A stretch of 64,000 nt of DNA from Diabrotica undecimpunctata (lineage: Eukaryota; Arthropoda; Insecta; Coleoptera; Chrysomelidae). The notes beneath the pieces were generated by a model. The model saw only the letters and a program-made list of their open reading frames with translations, did not search any database and was not told the origin of the DNA. This document shows, in pieces, positions 47,981 through 59,604 of this stretch. The stretch spans positions 9,239,230-9,303,229 of the forward strand of contig NC_092803.1 in the NCBI RefSeq assembly GCF_040954645.1, in the 5' to 3' direction. The stretch's first letter is position 1, and each line of letters opens with the position of its first letter. A program made the translations under genes and the position numbers.

Positions 47981-49306
47981 CGAGGCATGTTTTTTAAGTA
48001 AGTACCGTTTTGCGATTCCGCCGCCGTAGCGCTATGGTCGGCGTTCCGCGCATGAGCGCTGGTTACCTACATCTCTTGTCTACGCACTGACGCCATTACA
48101 GTCTGATTCTTCATTGTTTACTCCAGTGTTTAAGATGCCTCCAACAATCGTGAGTCACGCTGATTGTGAAGTACGGGCTGTTATACGATTTCTTAGTGCT
48201 AAAGGCGTAAAACCGATCGATATTCATCGTGAGATCGTTGAAGTTTACGGACAAAACATTATGAGTGATGGAATGGTAAGGAAATGGGTGAGAGCATTTA
48301 AAGATGGCCGCACAAATGTGCATGATGAAGAACGGAGTGGGCGTCCTTCGGTCGTTAATGAAAATTTGGTGCAGAAAGTGGACGAAAAGGTGAGAGAAAA
48401 CAGACGCTTTACAATTTCATAATTGTTCGACTGCTTTCCTCAGTATTCTCGTAGTGTTTTGTATCGCATTGTTACCGAGAACTTGAATTACCGGAAATTG
48501 TGTTCACGTTGGGTTCCAAAAATGTTGACGGATTTGCACAAAACCCAACTTTTAGGCAGTACATTGACTTTCCTTGAGCGGTACCACAGTGAAGGTGAAG
48601 ATTTTTTTAGACCAAATTGTTACTGGTGACGAAACGTGGGTTGCCTACGTCACACCAGAATCGAAACAACAATCCATGGAATGGCGACATTCATCATCAC
48701 CCAAAAGAGTGAAGTTTAAGCAAACAATTTCTGCCCGGAAAATCATGTGCACAGTTTTTTGGGACAAAAAAGGAGTATTGCTAGTGGAGTTTCTGCCTCG
48801 TAATGAGACAATCAATGCAGCGTCTTATTGTGAGACATTGAAAAATCTGCGTCGTGCAATCCAGAACAAAAGACGTGGCAAGTTGAGTAAGGGTATAGTT
48901 TTGCTGCATAACAATGCTCGTCCACATGTGACTAATCAGACCAAAGATCTCATCAAATCATTTAAATGGGAAACTCTAGATCATCCTCCATACAGCCCTG
49001 ATCTGGCGCCCAGCGACTACCATTTGTTCCAGCACTTGAAGAAACACCTGGGCGGTCAGCGTCTTCAAGACGATAACGAAGTCAAAGCATTTGTGATGCA
49101 GTGGTTAACAAGTCAGGCGGCAGAATTTTATCAGGAGGGTATTGAAAAACTGGTGCCACGTTATGACAAGTGCCTCAATATTCACGGAAATTATGTAGAA
49201 AAGTAGATTAAGGTACAGGCTTTCATGTAAAAATAAAATTATTGCCATATCTTTGCACGTCTTTTTTTAATTTCAAAACGGTACTTACTTAAAAATACAC
49301 GCCTCG
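47981..49306 (+). mobile_element. Mariner transposon, second subfamily, nearly full length, transposase dead
   Basis: The ends are CGAGGCATGT...AAGTAAGTACCG (47981) and its inverted partner ending ACACGCCTCG (49306), each next to TA. The plus-strand transposase runs from 48114 or 48135 to 49206 and is almost complete: HTH region (EVRAVIRFLSAKGVKPI), linker (GRTNVHDEERSGRPSV), first catalytic Asp (VTGDETWVAYVTPES), last Asp block (HPPYSPDLAPSDYHLF). Defects: an in-frame TAA at 48420-48422, a one-base shift near 48605, and Asn in place of the second catalytic Asp (LLHNNARPH). Confidence 0.95.
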
Positions 49307-49309
49307 TAC

Positions 49310-50500
49310 ATACATGTATGTATGTATAATAGGTACCATGTTTTTGCAACTGTTAAATTAGACAAACTCTATTGGGATAAAAATATGTACACAAAAAGGT
49401 GTATAAATTCGAATATAATTCAAATGTCCGAACTTCTCGGTCGACGATGTGAAATAAATCGAAGTGAATGTTGTGGAGTAGTAGATTTATTGTAACACAC
49501 ACGTAACTTCAAAATAACTAAACGTCTTGACTGAGGTAAATATTCTGATTAGACTAGTGGAAGGAAGAAGAAAGTGGTGGGGTTAAAAGAATAGAAAACG
49601 TAGGAAATAAGAAGAAATAAAATTGTGGACAAGCAATGTGGAATTATAGAAAACGTGGTTAAAAGAAACCCACACATGAAAAATTATAAAAGGTCGAAGA
49701 GAAAATGAATGAATCATAGCCCATTCCTCGTATTTATTGGTTGATCAACTAATTTAAGTTATTTTAATTGATATAACACATTTTTAACAATATTTTCAAA
49801 GTCGTTTCAATTTAATATACAAAATATATCATGCACGGTATTTTAGGTTGCTTTTTAGGTTTCTAGAACATATCGTAGAAAAAAGTGCCAAGAACCCTTT
49901 TTGTAGCTGAACAACAGACAACAATATACAATGCGCATTTTATTAATCTAGTCAATTAATGATTCATAATGTTTTCTGTTGAGTCCTGGTAATTTGAGAC
50001 GTGTTTTCACCAATATACAATCTGGTCCAATTAAAACAGTTCTAAATATCTTCAGTGGAAGAGGTTTATCTGGGAAATCCCGAGAAACTTCTATGTGGCT
50101 TCTGGTCGCGAATTAATCGATGCAAAACGTCAGATTAATTCCCATTAAAGATTTCACCGGAAAATAATTTCAGAATCATATCATAAAAAATTATTAAATT
50201 TCGGTTAACACGTTAACTGCCGATTTATTTCAGATAGGTTTTCGCCGGAAGCCGATTATTTTCCTTAAAATATAAACAAATAATGTTTAGTTTTCGTAAA
50301 TGTACTAATAAATTAAGTATCCTTAAACTAGAATTTATATTTATAGATCGATGATTTGAGTAAAGCGTCACTGGTGCCTGACTCCTTTATTTCTGCGCGC
50401 AGACTGATGAGCTATAGTAAACATGAAAAGGATTCTACAAATTAAAAAGGAATATTTATTTCTTAAAAATGAAGAACGAAGTAGGATTTATTTATTTAGC
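49310..50500. other. AT-rich intergenic stretch
   Basis: No gene or known element was recognised. The segment near 50000 (TTTTCACCAATATACAA) has a reverse-complement echo near 55650 (TTGTGTATATTGGTGAAAA), pointing to an unnamed repeat. Confidence 0.4.
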
Positions 50501-50514
50501 GAATGCATTTCGAC

Positions 50515-50790
50515 ACATCTTCTTCTTCTTCAGGTTCCTTCTCCTATCGGAGCTTGGAAATCATCATCGCTATTTTAATTTTATTGGCCGCGCTTCTGAA
50601 TAATTCTAATGAGCTGCAACCGAACCACTCTCTCAAATTTCTTAGCCAGGATTTTTTGCGTCGTCCTGGGTTTCTCTCCCCTTGTATCTTCCCTTGCATA
50701 ATTAACCTAAGTAATACGTACTTCTCGCCCCTCATTATATGACCCAGATATTGAATCTTTCTAATTTTAACAGTTTTCACAGTAATTCAG
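50515..50790 (-). mobile_element. LINE ORF2 C-terminal fragment
   Basis: The minus strand reads KIRKIQYLGHIMRGEKYVLL then SWLRNLREWFGCSSLELF and MMISKLR, the same RTE subfamily as in the PDZD8 introns. Confidence 0.85.
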
Positions 50791-50794
50791 GTGT

Positions 50795-51700
50795 CTCCGT
50801 GATGCAAAGTGTGGCTGCATTTTCTGGAGTGCAGTCGACTTTTGGTTGCATCTTCTATATAGGTATGAATCGGCAGCGCTGTGTTGCTAAGGATCTTGTT
50901 ATATTCTTTGTTAAGCAGATTGAGTCGGCGAAGATGTGGTGGTGGAATGGTAACCAATGTGTTGGTGTAGATTTGATTACTCCAGCGATCATTCCCATGG
51001 TGTCAGTAAGTCTGAAATTTACAATATTGTTTATGTTACAGTTTTCGTTTAATAATGTCTTTAAATCGTCGGAAAAATTATTCTGGGATTTTTCTTGCAT
51101 AAATTTTGCACAGTTTAAGTGTTTTACATTTAGAGTTGTCTTACATCTATCACATACCGGTTGCCTTCCGTCATATAAATATGCATGTGTTATTCGTGTA
51201 TGACCTAAACGTAATCGATCAATTCTAACTTGGTTGGTCATGATTGTGTTTTGCTTCCCTCACGTTTTTATAGATGGTTTAATTTCGATTGGAAGTTATC
51301 TCGTTCACTTCGCCACTTACACTGGTTTTTGGATTTAGTCACTGTTTTAATGTCACTAACAATCACTTTACTCACTATTGTTGACTTTTCGTTGTTTGCT
51401 GCATCTCTAACACAGGAATCTGATTCTTCGTTTCCTCTAATACCTACATGTGATGGGACCCAAAGTATTACGATGTCCGTGTTTTCTTGGTGTAACATAT
51501 CTAATTCAGTTTTCACAACGGAGTCAATTGGATGTTTTGGATACAGCTGTTGAATTGTCAGAATGGAGCTTAAAGAAGTGATAACTACTGCCTTACTATA
51601 GTTGTTCTTTGAATTATCAGTGCTTGTAGAATGGCACAAATCTCGGCCGTGTGAGCAGTATTGAATGGTGCTAATTTGAATTTGTGATGTTGATCAGAAT
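50795..51700 (-). mobile_element. I/Jockey-like LINE fragment with RNase H domain
   Basis: On the minus strand 51639-51268 gives VILWVPSHVGIRGNEESD, the C-terminal RNase HI block of I/Jockey/R1-type LINEs. 51241-50855 gives RLRLGHTRITHAYL and CDRCKTTLNVKHLNC, the conserved post-RNase H zinc-knuckle region. The RT itself is not seen. Confidence 0.85.
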
Positions 51701-51709
51701 CTATTTACT

Positions 51710-52420
51710 ACGCTAAAGTCCTAATAAATCAGAAGATAAGTTTAGCAGATGAACAACATGGTTTTCGTAGGAGAAGATCGTGTACAGATGCTATTTATTA
51801 TAAAGCAAATTACTGAGAAATCACTAGAATAGTAGACCAGCATTTCAGAGTCTGATTCACCTAAAGAAAGCGTTTATGACAAACATAAGAGCAAAAGAAT
51901 TTGACAATCTCATCATTGAAAACTAAAACAATAGTAGTCAGCAAAGGACCAACCAGATGTAAAATAGAAATTGATGGCATCAGTATTGAACAAGTAATGG
52001 AAATAAAATGCCTGAGAATTACACTGTCTAGCTATGGAGACCTGGACAAAGAAGTGAGAGATCAACTACAAAAAGCAAATAGACTGGCAGGACATCTTAA
52101 CACTATATGGCGAAACAGACACAACACTGAGATGAAGTCAAGAATTTATAAAGCCAGTGTAAGGCCAATACTGACATATGCCTCAGAAACAAGACCCGGT
52201 ACAGCCACAAAGCAAAGGTTACTGGAAACGGCAGAGATGAGAGAACTGAGAAGAATTACAGGAAATACGCTGATAGATCGAAAGAGAAGTGAAGACATTA
52301 GAAGAAAATGTAACGTACAGTGTATAAATGAATAGACACAAAATAGAAAAAAAGAATGGAATAATCACATAAGCAGAATGGAGGAGACCCGTGTTGAAGA
52401 AGAAGAATCTATAACGGCCG
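51710..52420 (+). mobile_element. RTE-like LINE fragment
   Basis: The plus strand reads SLKTKTIVVSKGPTRCKIEI, CLRITLSSYGDLDKEVRDQL, RPILTYASETRPGT and EWNNHISRMEETRV: the post-palm part of ORF2. A separate AFVDLKKAF-like remnant precedes it at 51720-51900. It ends close to a GAAGAAGAAGAA run at 52396. Confidence 0.8.
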
Positions 52421-52486
52421 CTCCTAAGCTGTCTCAAGTTTTGGATGCGTCTGCATAATAATAGAAGAAGTAATAATCTTTATAAT

Positions 52487-53460
52487 GTTATAACGTATGG
52501 TCCTAAAGTTTTGGGAAAAATTTCACCTGGTCTCATTGAGAAGCAAAATGCATTTCACAAAGAAGGCCACATAGAATTGAAATGTCATCAGTTATTGACA
52601 TTTAATAAACAAAGCAGAATATTTTGGTTTGTGCTCTGCAAAATGTCTTATAACGTTGATATTCGTCAAGGTGTTTATAATATGGTTGGGCGAATGTCGA
52701 AACGAGATATTGTTAATATTTATCGAGATCAAAACACAAGCAAATCGACAATTTATCGCACAATCAGAGAATGTGAACAAGGGATACTATGTGTTAACTT
52801 GCGTAAAAGTGGCCGACCGCGGATTTTGAACCATATAAGAGAGGCAAGACTGATTGAAGCAGCTAAGAACAAAATTGGGGTCTCACAGCGAAAACTGGCC
52901 AGAAGATTTCATGTTGGAAAGACTACAGTATACAGGATCCTATCGAGTAACAATATTATCTACCGGAAAAGAAGGAAAGCTCCAAAATACACAGAGGATC
53001 AATTAGAGAGAATTCCGAGATGTTACCGCGCGTTAAGGCAAGTGCATTTCGTCAACAAGTTGATCGTGATGGACGATGAAAAATATTTTACTTTGTCCAA
53101 CTCTGAGATGAAGGGTAACGATGGGTTTTACACGAACGATTACGAAAATGTACCTGATGAAATTACCCTTCTTCACATTCTCTGATTGTGCGATAAATTG
53201 TCGATTTGCTTATGTTTTGATCTCGATAAATATTAATAATATCTCGTTTTGACATTTGCCCAACCATATTATAAACACCTCGAAGAATATCAATTTTATA
53301 AGACATTTTGCAAAGCAGAAACCAAAATATTCTGCTTTATTTATTAAATGTCAATAACTGATGACATTTCAATTCCATGGCCTTCTTTGTTAAATGCATT
53401 TTGCTTCTCAATCAAACCAGGTGAAATTTTTCCCAAAACTTTAGGACCATACGTTATTAT
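52487..53460 (+). mobile_element. Fold-back element: Tc1/mariner-type transposase fragment between ~287-bp inverted arms
   Basis: The arm 52490-52777 reappears inverted at 53172-53457 with only scattered mismatches; the spacer is about 394 bp. The plus-strand frame covers a transposase N-terminus (MSYNVDIRQGVYNMVGRM from 52644), two HTH-like parts (TSKSTIYRTIRECEQG and VSQRKLARRFHVGKTTVYR), and the first catalytic Asp block (LIVMDDEKYFTLSNSE). It stops where the inverted arm begins, so the catalytic C-terminal half is missing. The arm includes the coding start itself, so it is not an ordinary terminal repeat. Confidence 0.85.
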
Positions 53461-53754
53461 TGAGAGGAAGGACTGTAGTATACTGGTATGGTTTGTTTCA
53501 TTTTCAAACCAGACAGATTGAGATTAATATAATGAAGAAGTATTATCCAAGGTGGAGGTGTCTTAAAATTAAATGAGAGTAAGATTGATGGTAGTTGAAT
53601 TGATAACGTATTTAGGTACTGTCAAATTATGTATGACAGGATTATTTGAATTTGAGAGAACTGTTATAGCATAAGATGTCTTGTTAGATATTGGAGACTT
53701 TCTACATGCGATTCGAAAAACGCTAGAAAAATGTAACTCTTAATGCGGTATTTG

Positions 53755-53955
53755 AATTATCTGATTATTTGGTTTGCTGATGTATATACGATAAAAATTC
53801 GAAAGTTACAATATTTCGGTCATGTAATGAGACATCCAGAGAGGTATAACCTTCTACACCTCATAATACAGGGTAAGATCGCCGTAAACAAAGTTATTAT
53901 TGCCAATATGATCGCCAACGTTCGATAATCGGACAGGGTACTGAAAGAAGAAGAA
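53755..53955 (+). mobile_element. LINE 3' scrap
   Basis: KIRKLQYFGHVMRHPERYNL, then LIIQGKIA, then NKVIIANMIANVR: the C-terminus of the same RTE subfamily with the 'GRRRISWLRNLREWYG' part deleted. A GAAGAAGAAGAAG tail follows at 53946. Confidence 0.75.
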
Positions 53956-53984
53956 GAAGTGATTTGTATATGTTTCATAATGAT

Positions 53985-54652
53985 ATAGAATCTGTTCCCC
54001 AATTGTAGCTGGCTATTGTTGTTACTAAATTCTAATCAGGTTGATAATTCCTTTTTACATATTGAATATGATTTTTCATGGAAGTCCTTTGTCGAAAAAC
54101 ATTCTTAGATTGTTTTCTTGAAAACAACATGCACTTCGTTTTAGACTCCGAAAATTTTAATCCGTTTGACTCTGACCAATTCTCTACATTATTTAAGCTC
54201 TGTTATATGTTTTTGAACTGGTAGGATAGTTTTCTCTTTTTATAAAGTACCAAGTCGTTTGCATACAATCTCCCTTTAACAATTTTTGAATTGTTTTTTA
54301 GTAGGTCATTAGTAGTTATTAAAAATAAAATTGCAACTTATCGTTGACTCTTATGGAATTCCATTCTTATTCAACCTTTTAGATGATAATTATATCGTTA
54401 TCTAGATGAACACTATATTACATTCTTTTGCTAATAAAAGTGTTGTAGATTTTCAAGAATCTTGTGTCCATACCGTATCATAAGCTTTAGTAATGTTGGT
54501 AAACACTGCGATACTTGTTTGTTGATTCGTGAATACTTTATTGATTTCGGAGATGTATTTTTTGTTGAACCTAAGGCATTATTTAATTCAATTATGGTAA
54601 AGTTATATTTGACTGGATAGACTTGCTCCGTTTGACCCTTAGAACTATTTTC
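53985..54652 (-). mobile_element. I-like LINE RT remnant
   Basis: The minus strand includes a 'LKFSESKTKCMLFSRKQ'-type segment near 54175-54110, the part just after the catalytic palm in I/Jockey-type LINEs, and a palm scrap (YDTVWTQDS) near 54480-54450. It is heavily decayed. Confidence 0.55.
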
Positions 54653-55219
54653 GGTTGAGTTTACCGAAAGTACAAGCTGATTATAGCCGCAAATGTCAAA
54701 TATGGAACAACAAATTTCGGTATAGCTGTGTTGGCATGTTTTTATAATGTTGATGCTGTATGCTTCAAATATAAAAAGATAAAGCTTTAGAAAAGTACAT
54801 TTTGTTTATACTATGTTATGAATTCTGCAATTTTTGATTTATATAAAACAAGAATGAGTAAATAATTGTTTCTTTGTAGATTCATTGCAGTTAATTAATA
54901 GAAATTTTTTTAGCAATTACCCTTTGATAGATTAGGGGATAGATTTGGCAATCGTCAAATTAGCAGTAGCCAGATTACTTACAACAGATGTTTACAATTA
55001 ATCTCGAAAGACACAAATATTTACTCGTTATTACTTCATATAAATTAAAAATTGCAGAATTCATAAAATAGTATAATCAAAATGTACTTTTTAAAAGCTT
55101 TATCTCTTTATATTTGAAGCATACAACATATGCATTATAAAAACATGCCAACACTGCCAAACCGAAATATTTTTGACATTTGCGACTATATTCAGCTTGT
55201 ACTTTCGGTAAACTCAACC
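54653..55219. mobile_element. Full-length palindromic MITE with 9-bp target-site duplication (Mutator-like?)
   Basis: The left end GGTTGAGTTTACCGAAAGTA is mirrored by TACTTTCGGTAAACTCAACC at the right end. The arms stay similar for roughly 260 bp, so most of the 567-bp element is palindromic. The 9-mer ACTATTTTC lies directly outside both ends (54644-54652 and 55220-55228). Among animal DNA transposons, 9-bp duplications with long inverted repeats point to Mutator-like elements. No coding content. Confidence 0.85.
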
Positions 55220-55228
55220 ACTATTTTC

Positions 55229-56130
55229 TTTTATCTTTGTTTTTTCGTTTCAAAAGACCTATAATAACTGTCAAACCAGATCAGGATCCGGATATTTAGA
55301 TATATCTTTTTCGCCCAATACTGAACTAAATCTATTACCGTTGAATTACTAAGGTCATAGGTCGTTGAGAGTACACTGTGATGGACACAGTCCAAAAGAT
55401 GCTCTTTATTCAGTATTTCCTCTTAGATATACGGTAACGTTGTGAAAAAATTACGTCAATATTGAATTACGTGCAATGGATTTACGAGGAAATAACACAT
55501 AGATGTATCAAATAGAAATATTTTGTGATTTTTTGAATGAATAAAAATTTCCTTTTTCCACGGTTCGAGTTAACGGATGAATTAATTCTAAATAAAGATT
55601 TGAATACTTTACTGATCTGAAAAAATCAAAAAGGAAAAGTATTATTTGTGTATATTGGTGAAAACAAAACTTTCATATTTTAAACTACATTTCTAGTGGT
55701 ACCCACACTAGTATATCGAATGCTATTGTGGGTGCTACCAGAACGATAGTGTTTATTTTGTTGTATGTACTTATTATTAGGTAGTTTTAAGATATATTGT
55801 GATAATTACTTATTGTTATAATTTGTTAGTAACTTATACCAGAAAGCCTTTTCTTTTTAGGTTTTTATCTCAAAATAAAATGTTTATAAAGATTTTGTGT
55901 TTGTTTATTGAAATGTGAGCTTCTTCATCTTTTAACATTTGCAAAAACGTTATTTTCATGGCAACCATGGGTTCTGTCAGTGTATGACAGTAATTCGTAG
56001 TAAAGAACCACATGCTACACGACGTGGCCGAGTTAATATAAAAAAGTTATGGATTTAGACAAAAATTGTGTTAAGTACCGAGCTGAGCGTAAAGGAATTG
56101 GCTTAGTATTGGATACTAGACGAAACCACA
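55229..56130. other. AT-rich intergenic stretch with a short imperfect hairpin
   Basis: No gene was recognised. CTAGTGGTACCCACACTAG (55692) and CTATTGTGGGTGCTACCAG (55715) form an imperfect inverted repeat around TATATCGAATG-type sequence. Confidence 0.4.
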
Positions 56131-57240
56131 GTAAAATTCACAACATACATTTGCTGTGATTGGTGGGTGGGTGTCTTAATTTAAAATTATGCGGGTTTAA
56201 TGTTTATTGAACTGAAAATGGGGTATTGGTAAGAAGAGGATAATATTCGTATTTTAGGATTAAGCAGACTTATTACAGTTTTATTTCATCATCAGTGGCA
56301 TTACAGCTCGCCATTATGAGCCAAAGCCTTCTTCAGAACAATCTTCGATTCGCCCCTGTCTCTGGCAACTCTTCTCCATGCTTTAACTTCGATGGATTTT
56401 AGATCATCCTCTATGTTATCTTGATACCTAAGTTTTGGTCTTCCTCTGGCTCGTCTTCCCACTGGTCCTCTTCGGTCGAAAATTTTTCTGATCGTTGCAT
56501 CTTCATTTCACCTAATTACATGTCCTATCCATCGAAGGCGTGCTAATTTACTACATTTTACAACGTGAGGTTCCCCAAAACTTCTATATAACTCAAAGTT
56601 GTAGCGCCTACGCCACAAACCCTGTTCTTGGATTCCTCCATATATTTTCCTTAGAATTTTTCTCTCGAAACGTTTAAGCAATTCTTGGTCGTTCTGTGTA
56701 AGTGACCACGTTTCTGACCCGTATGTTAACACTGGCCTTATTAGTGTTTTATATATGGTAACTTTAATTTTTCTGAGTAGTTTTGGGGCCATATGTTTCC
56801 TCAATCCATAATAGCACTTATTGGCAAGCACTATTCTTCTTTTAATTTCTTCGCTGAAATTGTTGTCTTTGGTTACTAATTTATGCATGTGTTTAATAAG
56901 GGCGTTACCACCATTCTTAAAGAGTTCCGCAGGAAGATTGTCCAAACCGGGAGCTTTGTTATTTTTCAGTTTTGAAACGGCTTCTCTAATTTCTTCTCCA
57001 GTGGGGGTGGCTCTTGGGCGTTGTCATCCATTTCAGGCAAAGTAAATGGAAAGTGAAGAAAGAAGTGAAATGGATTACAGTTTTATTTGAAATGTCTTTA
57101 ATTTTCCTACACTGAAAATAACAAGGTACATTTGCTGTGATTGATCGGTAAGCGTACATTAATTTAAATTTTGGCAGATTTCATGTTTATTAAAATAAAA
57201 CTTGGGTATTAGTATTACATATTTTAGGAATAAGCTGACT
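56131..57240. repeat. Two tandem copies of a promoter-like segment, split by a LINE
   Basis: The unit 'ACATTTGCTGTGATTG...TTAATTTAAA...TTTATT...ATTTTAGGA.TAAGC' occurs at about 56131-56286 and again at 57089-57240. Without the LINE and one copy of its target duplication, the two units would sit head to tail with a period near 190 bp. An inverted third copy of the start of the unit is at 61321-61380, in the region between the zinc-finger gene and SENP8. Confidence 0.65.
56287..57073 (-). mobile_element. RTE-type LINE, 5'-truncated, with 15-bp target duplication
   Basis: It is flanked by ATTACAGTTTTATTT at 56272-56286 and 57074-57088. On the minus strand: RT start scrap (NLPAELFKNGGNAL), then after a deletion IVLANKCYYGLRKHM, TLIRPVLTYGSETWSL and LARLRWIGHVIR. 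A further decayed C-terminal part (GRRARGRPKLRYQDNI) runs to the GATGATGAAAT-type tail at 56287. Confidence 0.88.
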
Positions 57241-57405
57241 GTGTATGATATCCTGGTGCTGTTTTTTTTTTATTAAATATCTAGGTATTATTGTTTTAAT
57301 TTTTTTTGTAGGCATATGCCATCTCAAGTTTAATAAAAATTATGTATGTAAAGTCTTTCCGTTTCACTTTAAATTTTTCCATTAGCTGTTTTATAATAAA
57401 AATTG

Positions 57406-57410
<5 letters not shown>

Positions 57411-57473
<63 letters not shown>
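57411..57473. repeat. (AT)n microsatellite, about 31 units
   Basis: A pure AT dinucleotide run; the Ile-Tyr reading frame across it is an artefact. Confidence 0.97.
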
Positions 57474-57478
<5 letters not shown>

Positions 57479-57479
57479 T

Positions 57480-59604
57480 ATCCAAATTGACATTGACTTT
57501 TATTTCTAGAAAGTTGCACTAAATTGTATTAGATTTCACCATAAATGTTGTAGCATTTGAAATTTATTGGAATCCCCTCGTATATGTGTTAATTGAAATC
57601 CCCTTATATATGCATTATAATAACGAAGAATTTTTTCAATGTTTCTTAGTTCGTATCCTTCAATTTATAACCAATATAATCCTTCGTTCGTTTTAGGCCG
57701 CCGCCGTCGATAATGAATCATTTTATTGTTTTTTATGTCACAGGCGCAAATTCTTCGATATTTCTTTGTTCAAACCGCCCGATATTGCGTTTTCAAATTA
57801 ATTTACGTCTTAATTTCCGTTGTGTTTAGTTTATACACTAAGTGCTTTGTTTGTTCTAACTTATGCGAGCAATTTTTAAAGATAATTTCGTCACTTTCGT
57901 TGGAGCCGCGGTGAAGAGCGGTGATCTGATCTCCAACGTCATGTCCAAATTCAATTTGAATTTGTAGTTTTCTGTTTTTGTCCCTTTTCAGGGAAATCTT
58001 CGTCTTACGTTATGGAAATCAATTTTAGTAGCAGTTAATCATCTAATTCCACCTGTTCCGGTTGTTTAAGAGGCCGAGTCATAAGTTTTGTGCTCAGTGC
58101 CGGCTTCAGCCTCAAATGGTCGATCCAATTTGCAGTGTGAGATCCAGTCCCTTTTGTTCGTGTGTTCGTGTCCAGGATGCAACTCCATCCACGTCAGATT
58201 TTCGTTCCAGATTATGGAAATGGTTTCCCTTTGTTCCAGAGTTTCGTTCTTGCAGTTTCAGTCCAGAGATGTAACAAGTTTCAGAGTTATGTGCGAAATA
58301 GTGAAATCAAGGTAACATTTTTTTGTGTAAATTTAAAGTTAAGCAGACATTTTTTAAAAAAAGTAATAATTACTTTCATACAAAAAAGATTTTGTAATAT
58401 TTAAAGTAGTAAATTTTATGGTTTGACTTTACCTGTCAATTTATTTGTTCAGTTTTTTTAAATTTAATGTTAATTTATGACAGCCGTTTTAGAATTTTTG
58501 ATTTGTTTTGTTTTCTTTAAAAGAAAGGTTAGCTTACATGTAAATTTTGTAAGTTTTTGTAGTATCTTCAACTCCTGGAAATTGTAAACAGATGACACAT
58601 GTAAGTTTTTTTTGTATTTTGCAGCTATTGTTCTTATATTTTTGTATTGTCTTTTTTTGAGCATTCTTGTGTTCTCTATGTTTTGTAACTGTTTGTGGTG
58701 ACACAAAAATAAATGTTAAACTTTGTTTCTTAACATTTGTTTATTTTTTTAACTAACCCTTTTTTTGAGTTTCCATTTGGAAAAGATATATTTTTTTTAT
58801 GTTTAATAATTATATCTCCAATTACAACTAGCTGGTTGTAATAGGTATAATTAGGCACCTCAAGTGGCACCCTATATTAAATTTCTTGAGGTGTTTCCGA
58901 TTTATTTTCATTCTGTTTGTCCCAAGAAATTTATGACCCTTTATTTCATTTTTCTGTAGTTGCCCCAATCCAAACCCCTTTGTCTTTTACTTATCCACGA
59001 CCCCAGCTCTCCAACTAACCCCTGAGTGCCCATTCGCACAAGTAGCGTTTATTTTGCTTACCCTATCTTCGCCCCAAGAATTTCTATCCCCCATCTTCTA
59101 CCCCTAATAGTAATACCCCTATGGTAGGCAAAATATATCTTTACAATGTACAATAAAAACATATTTTGAATTTATTGAGGTGAAAAATTTTCTGAACAAA
59201 ATTAAGCAAATACGTACTGGAAATAACTATTGCAAATCAAATAAAACACTAAATAGCTATGTTTAAAATTTATTCTTTGAGGGGGGCCTTATTGGTGCAA
59301 TGGCGAAAGTAAAACCTCTCTAAACCTCGCCTAGGACCTAGTACATCCCGATTTCAAAATACAACTCTAATATAAAAATCTACAAATAACATCATTACTT
59401 AACATGATTTAAAATTCAGACCTAACTTAAGAATGCTTACATATATTTTATGAAATTTTACTATTTTACTAATCAGGTAAACATATAATGTTAAATTAAC
59501 TAACTTTCTTGTAAATGAGCCTATAAAACTATAATAAAAATTCAATAGATACAAAAACAAAAAATACATGTGAGCTACAAGAATTGTTCAAATTTAATTT
59601 TTAA
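57480..59604. other. Intergenic stretch with a less AT-rich core
   Basis: 57690-58310 is noticeably less AT-rich and contains short open frames in all plus-strand phases, but none with a recognisable domain. It could be an untranslated exon or a non-coding RNA. AATAAATG lies at 58707. 58840-59350 contains C-rich segments without coding content, probably an old repeat. Confidence 0.4.

Noticed and set aside
58062..58404. Open frames in three phases over 58.1-58.4 kb
   Set aside because: No domain, and all phases are open because of local composition; a non-coding transcript is possible but unsupported.
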